Assembly (NCBI RefSeq): GCF_000015265.1
Contig: NC_008699.1
Span: forward strand, 2,542,001 to 2,606,000
From: Nocardioides sp. JS614
GTDB taxonomy: Bacteria; Actinomycetota; Actinomycetes; Propionibacteriales; Nocardioidaceae
Direction of reading: 5' to 3'
Length of the DNA: 64,000 bases
The position numbers and the translations under genes were made by a program. Positions 1 to 8,433 of this stretch are shown here, piece after piece. The notes below the pieces were generated by a model, which made no database searches, was not told the origin of the DNA, and saw only the letters and a program-made list of their open reading frames with translations. The stretch's first letter is position 1, and the number at the start of each line of letters is the position of its first letter.

Positions 1-3
1 GAG

Positions 4-1047
4 GTGCACGTCCGCTCGCTCACCGCTGCTGAGGCGGACGGCGACGAGCGGGCCGTCGAGGCGGCGCTGCGGCCGCGCACCCTCGACGAGGTGGTCGGCC
101 AGGTCCGGGTGCGCGACCAGCTCGGGCTGGTGCTCGAGGCCGCACGCCGGCGTGGCCGGGCTCCCGACCACGTGCTGCTCTCCGGCCCGCCGGGTCTCGG
201 CAAGACCACGCTGGCGATGATCATCGCCAGCGAGATGGGTGCGCCGCTGCGGCTGACCAGCGGTCCGGCGATCACGCATGCCGGCGACCTGGCCGCGATC
301 CTCTCCGGCATGAACGAGGGTGACGTCCTCTTCGTCGATGAGATCCACCGGATGTCGCGGCCGGCCGAGGAGATGCTCTACATGGCGATGGAGGACTTCC
401 GGGTCGACGTCGTCATCGGGAAGGGCCCCGGCGCCACCGCGATCCCGTTGGAGATCCCGCCCTTCACCCTGGTCGGGGCGACCACCCGGGCAGGGCTGCT
501 GCCCGGCCCGCTTCGAGACCGGTTCGGCTTCACCGCCCACCTGGAGTTCTACGAGCCCGATGAGCTGGACCTGATCGTGCAGCGCTCGGCCCGGCTGCTC
601 GACGTGCACGTCCTCCCGGACGGGACCGCCGAGATCGCCTCGCGCTCGCGCGGTACGCCGCGGATCGCCAACCGGCTGCTGCGCCGGGTCCGCGACTTCG
701 CCCAAGTCCGCGCGGACGGCGTGGTCACCTTGCCGGTCGCCCAGGACGCGCTCGACCTCTACGAGGTCGACCAGCTCGGGCTCGACCGGCTGGACCGCGG
801 CGTCCTGGACGTGCTGTGCCGGCGCTTCGGTGGCGGGCCGGTCGGCATCTCCACCCTGGCCGTGGCGGTCGGTGAGGAGCGCGAGACCGTGGAGGAGGTC
901 GCGGAGCCCTTCTTGGTCCGCAACGGCTTCTTGGCGCGGACCCCGCGGGGCCGGGTGGCCACCCCGGCCGCCTGGGAGCACCTCGGTCTCACGGCTCCTC
1001 CGACGCTGACACTTCCCGAGAGCGATCCGCCACTCTTCGAGGACTGA
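4..1047 (+). CDS. ruvB: Holliday junction branch migration ATPase RuvB
   Basis: RuvB is the hexameric AAA+ motor that, with RuvA, drives branch migration of Holliday junctions in recombinational repair. The 347-residue product has Walker A GPPGLGKTT at about residues 61-69, Walker B with DEIH at 112-115, an arginine-finger region near RDRFG, and a C-terminal winged-helix domain; length matches the family. The frame is open to the window edge, so the GTG chosen at position 4 may not be the true start. In actinobacteria ruvC and ruvA normally lie just upstream, outside this window. A 165-bp gap separates it from yajC. Confidence 0.96.
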   Translation: MHVRSLTAAEADGDERAVEAALRPRTLDEVVGQVRVRDQLGLVLEAARRRGRAPDHVLLSGPPGLGKTTLAMIIASEMGAPLRLTSGPAITHAGDLAAILSGMNEGDVLFVDEIHRMSRPAEEMLYMAMEDFRVDVVIGKGPGATAIPLEIPPFTLVGATTRAGLLPGPLRDRFGFTAHLEFYEPDELDLIVQRSARLLDVHVLPDGTAEIASRSRGTPRIANRLLRRVRDFAQVRADGVVTLPVAQDALDLYEVDQLGLDRLDRGVLDVLCRRFGGGPVGISTLAVAVGEERETVEEVAEPFLVRNGFLARTPRGRVATPAAWEHLGLTAPPTLTLPESDPPLFED

Positions 1048-1099
1048 CGCGCCGGGCCGCAGGGGGGCCCGGATTCGCGGCGCCGCCCGCCGGCCCGGT

Positions 1100-1105
1100 T
1101 ATGCT
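1100..1105 (+). promoter_or_regulatory. Candidate -10 box for yajC-secD-secF
   Basis: TATGCT fits the actinobacterial TANNNT -10 pattern. It sits in the 165-bp ruvB-yajC gap about 110 nt before the yajC start, predicting a leader of roughly 100 nt. No convincing -35 was seen; the rest of the gap shows nothing else I can name. Confidence 0.4.
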
Positions 1106-1212
1106 TGCCCGTCGGCCGGTCCGGTCCGGGTCGCGCACTCGGTGCGCACGCTCGCAATTCCGCCGGCGCCGTGTCGTCCAAGGTCGTTCGAGCTCGTTCG
1201 AGAGGTTGTTCC

Positions 1213-1524
1213 GTGCTGGAGTTGCTGCCGCTTGTCGGCATCGCCCTGCTCTTCTGGTTGTTCATCATCAGGCCGGCCAGTCGGCGGCAGAAGGAACTCG
1301 GACGCATGCAGTCCTCGTTGTCCCTGGGGGACGAGATCGTCCTGACGTCCGGTGTGTACGGCACCGTCCGCGACATCGAGGACGGCCACGTGCTCGTCGA
1401 GATCGCGTCCGGGGTGACCATCAAGGTCGTCCGGGGCGCGGTGGGCAGCATCGCCACCAAGGCCGATGTGCCGGACCTGACCGATGACCGGCCGGAGAGC
1501 GCCTCCGGCCCGGAGGAGAGCTGA
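1213..1524 (+). CDS. yajC: Preprotein translocase accessory subunit YajC
   Basis: YajC is the small single-span membrane partner of SecDF in the Sec translocase holo-complex. The 103-residue product starts with a hydrophobic helix (LELLPLVGIALLFWLFIIRP), followed by the basic RRQKE stretch and the conserved GDEIVLTSGVYGTV core with VxIASGVTIKVVRGAV. I chose the GTG at 1213 because it puts the transmembrane helix at the N-terminus as in homologues; an in-frame start at 1105 would add 36 residues of non-conserved sequence. It is followed by secD after one base. Confidence 0.9.
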   Translation: MLELLPLVGIALLFWLFIIRPASRRQKELGRMQSSLSLGDEIVLTSGVYGTVRDIEDGHVLVEIASGVTIKVVRGAVGSIATKADVPDLTDDRPESASGPEES

Positions 1525-1525
1525 C

Positions 1526-3220
1526 ATGGCACGCAAGTCGTACCGCCCCGGACGCACCCTGGTGGTGTTCTTCCTGGTGGTGGCGGTCTCCTACGGCCTG
1601 GTGGCCCTCGGCGGCACCTGGAAGCCGGAGCTGGGGCTGGACCTCAAGGGCGGCACCCGGATCATGATGACAGCGACCGGCAACCCCACCTCGGCGAACC
1701 TCAACGAGGCCGCCGGCATCATCGACCAGCGCGTGAACGGCTCGGGTGTCGCCGAGGCCGAGGTGACCACCCAGGGCGGCCGGAACATCATCGTCGAGAT
1801 CCCGGGCCCGACCTCGAACTCGCTCGTCGGCCTGGCGACCCGGACGGCGCAGCTGCGCTTCCGCACCGTCGCCTGCACGAGCCAGACGCCCGGTCCGTGC
1901 GCCACCGGCGCCGCGCCGACGCTGCCGAACGACGGGCCCTCGCTCGCGCCCACGGACGGCGCGACGGGGAACTCCAAGAACCGCCCGGGCTTCCTGGCCA
2001 AGCCGTCGGCCAAGCCGTCGCAGCAGCCCTCCCAGACGGCGTCGGCCTCCGAGTCCTCCTCGCCGACGGAGTCGCCCAGCGAGTCGTCCAGCGAGTCCCC
2101 GGGTGCCGGCTCCGACGACCCCGCCCAGATGGCCCTGGACTTCATGACCGACCCCGGCCGGGCCGCGATCGAGGCGTTCAACGCCTACACCTGCCCCACG
2201 ACCAAGCCGGTCGACGACAACCCGGACAAGTTCCTGGTCACCTGCGGGACCGAGGCTGAGGGCGACGCCGGCGTCAAGTACCTGCTCTCGCCCGCCGCTG
2301 TCGAGGGCACCGACCTGAACAGCGCGGACGCGGTCGTCCCCTCGCAGTCGGTGTCCTGGATCGTTCAGCTCTCCCTCGGCGGCGAGGGCAAGGGCGTCTT
2401 CGCGGACCTGTCCCGCGCGATGTCCGGCACCGGCCAGCAGTTCGCGGTGGTGCTCGACGGCGTCGTGATCTCCAGCCCCGTGTTCACAGGGGTGATCCCG
2501 AACGGTGACGCCCAGATCACCGGCAACTTCACCAAGAGCTCGGCCCAGTCGCTCGCGACCAGCCTCAAGTACGGCGCCCTGCCGATCGCCTTCGACAAGG
2601 AGGCGACCTCGGTCGAGCAGATCGGCGCCTCCCTGGCGGGCGACCAGCTCTCGGCGGGCATCCTCGCGGGCATCATCGGCCTGGCCCTCGTGATGCTCTA
2701 CTGCCTGCTGTACTACCGCGGCCTCGGCCTGGTGGTGATCGCCTCCCTCGTCGTCGCCGGCGTGGTGACCTACTCGACGGTGCTGCTGCTCAGCAGGACG
2801 GCCGGCTTCACGCTGACGCTGCCCGGCATCGCCGGCCTGATCGTGGCGGTCGGCATCACCGCGGACTCCTTCATCGTGTACTTCGAGCGGATCCGTGACG
2901 AGATGCGGGACGGCAAGTCGATGCGGGTCGCGGTCCAAGCGGGCTGGAAGCGCGCACGGGGCACCTGTGTAGCGGCGGACACGGTCTCGCTGCTGGCCGC
3001 GATCGTGCTCTACATCTTCGCCACGGGCGTCGTGAAGGGCTTCGCGTTCACGCTCGGCATCTCCACGGTCATCGACCTGGCCATCTTCTTCTGGTTCACC
3101 CACCCGATGGTGTCGGTGCTCGGCAAGTACAAGTTCTTCAACCGGGGGCACAAGCTCTCCGGCCTCGACGCCGAGGCCCTCGGAGTCGACCGGATCAACA
3201 TCGCGGGAGGGAGGGCCTGA
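1526..3220 (+). CDS. secD: Protein translocase subunit SecD
   Basis: SecD with SecF forms an RND-type, proton-driven membrane complex that pulls secreted proteins out of the Sec channel. The 564-residue product has TM1 at about 11-29, the GLDLKGGTRI motif at 37-46, a P1 periplasmic domain, and five more C-terminal membrane segments after about 380. Residues about 130-200 are a Ser/Pro/Glu-rich low-complexity insertion in the extracytoplasmic domain, with short tandem DNA repeats, as seen in some actinobacterial SecDs. The ATG at 1526 follows GGAGGAGAG. It overlaps secF by ATGA. Confidence 0.96.
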   Translation: MARKSYRPGRTLVVFFLVVAVSYGLVALGGTWKPELGLDLKGGTRIMMTATGNPTSANLNEAAGIIDQRVNGSGVAEAEVTTQGGRNIIVEIPGPTSNSLVGLATRTAQLRFRTVACTSQTPGPCATGAAPTLPNDGPSLAPTDGATGNSKNRPGFLAKPSAKPSQQPSQTASASESSSPTESPSESSSESPGAGSDDPAQMALDFMTDPGRAAIEAFNAYTCPTTKPVDDNPDKFLVTCGTEAEGDAGVKYLLSPAAVEGTDLNSADAVVPSQSVSWIVQLSLGGEGKGVFADLSRAMSGTGQQFAVVLDGVVISSPVFTGVIPNGDAQITGNFTKSSAQSLATSLKYGALPIAFDKEATSVEQIGASLAGDQLSAGILAGIIGLALVMLYCLLYYRGLGLVVIASLVVAGVVTYSTVLLLSRTAGFTLTLPGIAGLIVAVGITADSFIVYFERIRDEMRDGKSMRVAVQAGWKRARGTCVAADTVSLLAAIVLYIFATGVVKGFAFTLGISTVIDLAIFFWFTHPMVSVLGKYKFFNRGHKLSGLDAEALGVDRINIAGGRA

Positions 3221-4458
3221 TGGGCAAGTTCTCGCGCCTCGGCAACGACCTCTACTCCGGCGACAAGTCGATCGACTTCGTCGGTCGCAAGTGGCTCTGG
3301 TACGCCATCTCGGTCGTCATCATCGTCGGCTCCCTGCTCGGCCTGGCCGTGAAGGGCCTGGACATGGGCATCGAGTTCGTCGGTGGCGCCGAGTACAAGG
3401 TCAAGGTCGCCTCGGCCGACCAGGCCCTCGCGGACCAGCTGCGCACCGACGTCGCGGCCACCGGCATCGACGCCGCGCAGCAACCGGTCGTCACCACCAG
3501 CGGCAAGGACGCGGTCCTCATCCAGGTCAAGCCGCTGACGACGGCCGAGAACGAGCAGATCAAGAACACGATCGCGGACACCACCGGCACCGACCCGACC
3601 CAGATCAACGCCACCGAGATCGGCCCGAGCTGGGGCAAGGAGATCGCCAAACGGTCCGGGACCGGCCTGGTGGTGTTCCTGATCCTGGTCGTGATCTTCA
3701 TCTGGGCGTACTTCCGTGAGTGGAAGATGTCCGTCGGCGCGATCGTGGCCCTCGCCCACGACGTGGTGATCACCGTCGGCGTCTACGCGCTGTCGGGCTT
3801 CGAGGTCACGCCCGCGACGGTCACCGGCCTGCTGACCATCCTGGGCTTCTCGCTCTACGACACCGTCGTGGTCTTCGACAAGGTCCGGGAGAACACCAAG
3901 AACCTCCGTGAGAGCCGCACCACCTACGCCAAGGCGGCCAACCTCGCGGTCAACCAGACCCTGGTGCGCTCGATCAACACCTCGGTGGTGGCCCTCATCC
4001 CGGTCGGCGTGATCTTGTACGTCAGCGCCGTGCAGCTCGGCGCGAGCACCCTGAAGGACCTCGCGCTGGCGCTGTTCGTCGGCATGGCGGCAGGGGCGTA
4101 CTCCTCGATCTTCATCGCCACGCCGCTGGTGGTGCAGCTCAAGGCCGGTGAGACCGACGTGGTCCAGGCCGAGAAGCGGGACAAGGCCCGGCAGAAGAAG
4201 GTCGAGGCCGACCGGTACGCCGCGGTGCCGGCGTTCGCCGAGGACATGCCGATCCACGACGAGCCGGGCGTCGCCGACGTGCCCGAGGGTGACGGCCCGG
4301 TCGCGCGGCCGGCGAGCCCGGGCCGGGCGCCGCAGACTCCCGAGGCCGCCGGTCGGGGCCGGATCGCCCCCCAGGGTCACGGCCCGGTCCGGCCCTCCAG
4401 CGCCGCCGGCCGCCAGCAGCCGACCCGCCAGCCCCGCTCCAAGCGGGGCAAGAAGTGA
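3220..4458 (+). CDS. secF: Protein translocase subunit SecF
   Basis: SecF is the second RND-like subunit of the SecDF complex in the cytoplasmic membrane. The 412-residue product has TM1 near 28-45, the conserved GIEFVGGAEYKV motif at about 50-61, and a C-terminal block of five membrane segments with the family signature around GFSLYDTVVVFDKVREN. The tail after about residue 310 is cytoplasmic, charged and then Pro/Arg/Gln-rich, longer than in E. coli but usual for actinobacteria. The ATG overlaps the secD stop, and its own stop overlaps the apt GTG, so secD-secF-apt look translationally coupled. Confidence 0.96.
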   Translation: MGKFSRLGNDLYSGDKSIDFVGRKWLWYAISVVIIVGSLLGLAVKGLDMGIEFVGGAEYKVKVASADQALADQLRTDVAATGIDAAQQPVVTTSGKDAVLIQVKPLTTAENEQIKNTIADTTGTDPTQINATEIGPSWGKEIAKRSGTGLVVFLILVVIFIWAYFREWKMSVGAIVALAHDVVITVGVYALSGFEVTPATVTGLLTILGFSLYDTVVVFDKVRENTKNLRESRTTYAKAANLAVNQTLVRSINTSVVALIPVGVILYVSAVQLGASTLKDLALALFVGMAAGAYSSIFIATPLVVQLKAGETDVVQAEKRDKARQKKVEADRYAAVPAFAEDMPIHDEPGVADVPEGDGPVARPASPGRAPQTPEAAGRGRIAPQGHGPVRPSSAAGRQQPTRQPRSKRGKK

Positions 4459-5012
4459 CGCTGCCCGGGCCGGAGGCACCGGGGCTCTCCGAGGCGCTCG
4501 CCCTGATCGCCGACGTCCCCGACTTCCCCCAGCCCGGGATCCTCTTCAAGGACATCACGCCGCTGCTGGCCGAGCACGCGGCGCTCGAGGCGGTCGTCGC
4601 GGCCCTCGCCGCACCCGGGCGCGATCAGACCGGTGCCCCGGTCGTCGACAAGGTGCTGGGGATGGAGTCGCGCGGCTTCATCCTGGGCGCGCCGGTCGCG
4701 CTGGCCCTCGGCGTGGGGTTCGTCCCGGTCCGCAAGGCCGGCAAGCTGCCGCGAGCGACGTACGCCGTCTCCTACGCGCTGGAGTACGGCGAGGCCACGC
4801 TCGAGGTGCACCAGGACGCACTCGAGCCGGGGGACCGGGTGCTGCTCGTCGACGACGTGCTCGCCACCGGCGGGACCGCGCGGGCGACGATCGACCTGGT
4901 CGAGAAGTGCGGTGCCAGCGTGCACGCCGTCGCGATCCTCATGGAGCTCGGCTTCCTGCCCGGCCGCGAGGCGCTCGGTACGGTGCCCCTGACCACGCTC
5001 CTCACCGTCTGA
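4455..5012 (+). CDS. apt: Adenine phosphoribosyltransferase
   Basis: Apt converts adenine and PRPP to AMP and pyrophosphate in purine salvage. The 185-residue protein has the Apt signature PDFPQPGILFKDITPLL near the N-terminus, the ESRGFILGAPVA segment, and the PRPP-binding loop VLLVDDVLATGGTA at about 130-143. The GTG start overlaps the secF stop by four bases. The position between secF and relA is a conserved actinobacterial arrangement. Confident call. Confidence 0.95.
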   Translation: MTLPGPEAPGLSEALALIADVPDFPQPGILFKDITPLLAEHAALEAVVAALAAPGRDQTGAPVVDKVLGMESRGFILGAPVALALGVGFVPVRKAGKLPRATYAVSYALEYGEATLEVHQDALEPGDRVLLVDDVLATGGTARATIDLVEKCGASVHAVAILMELGFLPGREALGTVPLTTLLTV

Positions 5013-5020
5013 GAGATACG

Positions 5021-5026
5021 TAGACT
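5021..5026 (+). promoter_or_regulatory. -10 box of a likely leaderless relA promoter
   Basis: TAGACT lies exactly six bases before the relA GTG (5033), with no Shine-Dalgarno between. This is the spacing expected when transcription starts at the start codon. Confidence 0.55.
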
Positions 5027-5032
5027 GGCCGG

Positions 5033-7336
5033 GTGACCGAGGAACGCACCGCCCCGCCCACGCAGGAGCGGCGCGCCTCGGAGCCGGCACCGTCCACGCG
5101 CAGCATGCGCGCGCGGTTCGCGCGGATGGGCGCCCGCAACCAAGGCGCGAACCCGGTCCTGGAGCCGCTGTTCCGCTCGGTGCGGGCCAACCACCCGAAG
5201 GCCGACCTGGCCCTGCTGGAACGCGCGTACACCACCGCGGAGCGGATGCACGGGACCCAGACCCGCAAGAGCGGTGACCCGTACATCACCCACCCGCTCG
5301 CGGTGACGACGATCCTCGCCGACATCGGCATGACCGAGCCGACGCTCGCCGCGGCCCTGCTGCACGACACGGTGGAGGACACGCCGTACACCCTCGAGCA
5401 GGTGCGTCAGGACTTCGGCGAGGAGATCGCCCAGCTGGTCGACGGCGTGACCAAGCTCGACAAGGTGAAGTACGGCGACTCCGCGCAGGCCGAGACGATC
5501 CGGAAGATGATCGTCGCGATGTCGCGCGACATCCGGGTCCTGGTCATCAAGCTCGCCGACCGGCTGCACAACATGCGGACCCTGCGCTACGTGCGGCAGG
5601 AGACCCAGGAGCGGGTCGCCCGCGAGACGCTCGACATCTACGCGCCCCTGGCCCACCGGCTGGGCATGAACACGATCAAGTGGGAGCTCGAGGACCTGGC
5701 GTTCGCGACCCTGCACCCCAAGATCTACGACGAGATCGTCCGGATGGTCGCGGAGCGGGCGCCGTCACGGGACCAGTTCCTGGCCGAGGTGATCGCCCAG
5801 GTGGAGGCCGACCTGCGCGAGGCGAAGGTGAAGGCGTCGGTCACCGGACGGCCCAAGCACTACTACTCGATCTACCAGAAGATGATCGTGGGCGGCCGGG
5901 AGTTCTCGGACATCTACGACCTGGTCGGCATCCGCGTCCTGGTCGAGAACGACCGGGACTGCTACACCGTCCTCGGAGTGCTCCACTCGCGCTGGAACCC
6001 GGTGCTGGGGCGGTTCAAGGACTACGTCGCGATGCCGAAGTTCAACATGTACCAGTCGCTGCACACGACGGTCATCGGCCCGCAGGGCAAGCCCGTCGAG
6101 CTGCAGATCCGGACCTTCGCGATGCACCGGCGCGCGGAGTACGGCGTGGCCGCGCACTGGAAGTACAAGGAGGACGGCCGCGCCGGCGTCGACACCGACC
6201 GGTCGGGCGACCTCGACGACATGACCTGGGTGCGCCAGCTCCTCGACTGGCAGAACGAGATGGAGGACCCCGGGGAGTTCCTGGAGTCGCTGCGCTTCGA
6301 GATCAACCGCGCCGAGGTCTACGTCTTCACCCCGCGCGGCGACGTGATCGCGCTGCCGACCGGTGCGACCCCGGTCGACTTCGCGTACGCCGTGCACACC
6401 GAGGTCGGCCACCACACGATCGGCGCCCGGGTGAACGGGCGCCTGGTGCCCCTGGAGTCCGGCCTCGAGAACGGCGACGTCGTCGAGGTCTTCACCTCCA
6501 AGGCCCCCACCGCGGGCCCGTCGCGCGACTGGCTCGGGTTCGTGAAGTCCCAGCGCGCCCGCTCCAAGATCCGCCAGTGGTTCACCAAGGAGCGTCGCGA
6601 GGAGGCGATCGACCGCGGCAAGGAGCAGATCGCCAAGCTGATGCGCAAGGAGGGGCTGCCGCTCAAGCGGCTGCTGTCCCACGAGTCGCTCACGTTGGCG
6701 GCGGGCCACTTCAAGCTGGCGGACGTCTCCGCCCTGTACGCCGCCGTGGGTGAGGGCAACCTGTCGGCGCAGTCGGTCGTCCGCCGCGTCATCGACGTCC
6801 ACGGCGGGGACGGTGGCGCCGCCGAGGACCTCGCCGAGGGCGTGACGATCACCGGGCGACGCGGCCGGGCCAAGGCCCAGCCGGGTGGCGACGCCGGCGT
6901 GATCGTCAAGGGCGCCCCGGACGTGTGGGTCAAGCTCGCGAAGTGCTGCACCCCAGTGCCGCCGGACCCGATCCTCGGCTTCGTCACGAAGGGTGGGGGA
7001 GTCTCGGTGCACCGCCAGAACTGCACCAACGCCGCCAGCCTGCAGGCCCAGCCGGAGCGGCTCCTCGACGTCGAGTGGGCCCCCACCGGACAGTCCAGCT
7101 TCCTGGTCAACATCCAGGTCGAGGCACTGGACCGGGCCCGGCTGCTCTCGGACATCACGATGGCGCTCTCCGACGCGCACGTGGACATCCTCAGCGCCAA
7201 CCTCTCGACCACCCGCGACCGGGTCGCCAAGAGCCGGTTCACCTTCGAGATGGCCGAGGCCAAGCACCTCGACAACGTGCTCAAGGCGGTCCGTTCGGTA
7301 CCCGGCGTCTTCGACGCCTACCGCGTCACGCAATAG
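5033..7336 (+). CDS. relA: Bifunctional (p)ppGpp synthetase/hydrolase Rel
   Basis: Rel makes and degrades (p)ppGpp to run the stringent response. The 767-residue product has an HD hydrolase domain with HD at 111-112 in LLHDTVEDT, so hydrolase activity should be intact; a RelA/SpoT synthetase domain around 245-400 including GRFKDYVAMPKFN; a TGS domain near 420-480; and a C-terminal ACT domain after about 690. The length matches actinobacterial long Rel. The GTG start is preceded by TAGACT rather than a ribosome site. Its last 19 bases are nearly repeated 113 bp downstream. Confidence 0.96.
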   Translation: MTEERTAPPTQERRASEPAPSTRSMRARFARMGARNQGANPVLEPLFRSVRANHPKADLALLERAYTTAERMHGTQTRKSGDPYITHPLAVTTILADIGMTEPTLAAALLHDTVEDTPYTLEQVRQDFGEEIAQLVDGVTKLDKVKYGDSAQAETIRKMIVAMSRDIRVLVIKLADRLHNMRTLRYVRQETQERVARETLDIYAPLAHRLGMNTIKWELEDLAFATLHPKIYDEIVRMVAERAPSRDQFLAEVIAQVEADLREAKVKASVTGRPKHYYSIYQKMIVGGREFSDIYDLVGIRVLVENDRDCYTVLGVLHSRWNPVLGRFKDYVAMPKFNMYQSLHTTVIGPQGKPVELQIRTFAMHRRAEYGVAAHWKYKEDGRAGVDTDRSGDLDDMTWVRQLLDWQNEMEDPGEFLESLRFEINRAEVYVFTPRGDVIALPTGATPVDFAYAVHTEVGHHTIGARVNGRLVPLESGLENGDVVEVFTSKAPTAGPSRDWLGFVKSQRARSKIRQWFTKERREEAIDRGKEQIAKLMRKEGLPLKRLLSHESLTLAAGHFKLADVSALYAAVGEGNLSAQSVVRRVIDVHGGDGGAAEDLAEGVTITGRRGRAKAQPGGDAGVIVKGAPDVWVKLAKCCTPVPPDPILGFVTKGGGVSVHRQNCTNAASLQAQPERLLDVEWAPTGQSSFLVNIQVEALDRARLLSDITMALSDAHVDILSANLSTTRDRVAKSRFTFEMAEAKHLDNVLKAVRSVPGVFDAYRVTQ

Positions 7337-7449
7337 CGCTACGGAGCGTCCGCGGCGTTGCCGGCACTCGACGACCCGCTTCGCTCGGCGGTCGCCTTCG
7401 CGCCGGCGCCTTGCGGCCGCACGCGTAGCGCTACCGCGTCACGCAGTAG
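7318..7449 (+). repeat. Imperfect direct repeat spanning the relA 3' end
   Basis: CTACCGCGTCACGCAATAG at 7318-7336, the last codons and stop of relA, recurs with one mismatch at 7431-7449. The intervening 94 bp begin and end with the octamer TAGCGCTA (7334-7341 and 7426-7433). The segment contains no gene and looks like a small duplication or insertion behind relA. Confidence 0.6.
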
Positions 7450-7515
7450 TCCTGCGGTCTGGACCGCACGAACCTACCCGTCGGTATGGCGGCTGCCGGC
7501 CCTACGTTGCCGTGC

Positions 7516-8409
7516 ATGCGCATGCCTCGCGTCTCCGGACGGGCCGGCCTGTTCGCTGCCGCGCTCGCCGTCACGCTCGTCGTCGGCGCGACCTCGGGCG
7601 CGGTGGCCGGCCGGCTGATCTCCTCACCCGACATCCAGGACCACGGGATCAAGTCCCGAGACCTCGGCACCGACAGTGTCAAGAACCGCAACCTCGCCCG
7701 CGGCGCGGTGACCTGGGAGAAGTCCCTCAACCGCGCCACCCGGCACCGGATCACCGCGCTCGTGCGCTCCGGTCCGGCCGGGCCCGCGGGTCCGCAGGGT
7801 GAGCCCGGGTTGCCGGGCGAGCCGGGGCCGCAGGGTGACGCTGGTCCGCAGGGGCCACAGGGCAGCCGGGGACCGGCCGGCCCGGCCGGTGGCGGGCTCG
7901 TCGGCTCCGCGGTCTACGAGGTGAGCGACTTCGTGGTCGTCGACGACGGCACGTCGGGCTTCGATGCCTACTCGCGCGTGATCGACCCAGGGATCACCTT
8001 GCCCGGGCCGGGCACCTACCTGCTGAGCGTGCAAGCCGCATTTCTCACGGGGCCGGGCTCGATCTTCTTCGAGGCTCCCGACCCGGCGGGACTCGACCTG
8101 TCCGACCTGGACGTGCTGGTCGACTTCTACCCGAGCTCGTGCAACACCCTCTTCGAGCCCTGGTGCCAGGTCAGCATCCCGTACGTCGTGCCGGCCGGGT
8201 CGCCGGCGTCGGTGCCGCTGGAGGTGTTCGCCCTGGGAGACCCGGCCGATCTCTGCGGCTGCGACTCGATCCCCGACCGCACCGTGGTCACGGTCTTCAA
8301 GATGGACGACGACCCGAGGGTCCTGCGGACCGTCCGGGCGCCCCGCCTGAGCGGGCAGGAGCTGCGGGCGCTGCGCGACCGGCTCGACGACCTGCGGGGC
8401 GTCAGGTAG
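7516..8409 (+). CDS. Secreted or membrane-anchored collagen-like protein
   Basis: The function is unknown. The 297-residue product has a basic N-terminus and a hydrophobic segment at about 10-32 (signal peptide or anchor), then a DHGIKSRDLGTDSVKNRNLARG stretch of a type common before collagen repeats in actinobacteria, then 13 consecutive G-X-Y triplets at about 86-125, rich in GPQ, GPA and GEP. A C-terminal globular domain of about 170 residues carries four cysteines (SSCNTLFEPWCQ and DLCGCDS) that could form disulfides. The start is uncertain: an ATG at 7486 adds ten residues and one at 7522 removes two. It is convergent with the next gene. Confidence 0.75.
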   Translation: MRMPRVSGRAGLFAAALAVTLVVGATSGAVAGRLISSPDIQDHGIKSRDLGTDSVKNRNLARGAVTWEKSLNRATRHRITALVRSGPAGPAGPQGEPGLPGEPGPQGDAGPQGPQGSRGPAGPAGGGLVGSAVYEVSDFVVVDDGTSGFDAYSRVIDPGITLPGPGTYLLSVQAAFLTGPGSIFFEAPDPAGLDLSDLDVLVDFYPSSCNTLFEPWCQVSIPYVVPAGSPASVPLEVFALGDPADLCGCDSIPDRTVVTVFKMDDDPRVLRTVRAPRLSGQELRALRDRLDDLRGVR

Positions 8410-8417
8410 GGCGACGG

Positions 8418-8431
8418 GGCCCGGCCGGGCC
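8418..8431. terminator. Possible bidirectional terminator between convergent genes
   Basis: The perfect 14-bp palindrome GGCCCGGCCGGGCC lies in the 24-bp space between two convergent stop codons. It can form only a short stem and lacks a T-tract, so the call is weak. Confidence 0.3.
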
Positions 8432-8433
8432 GC

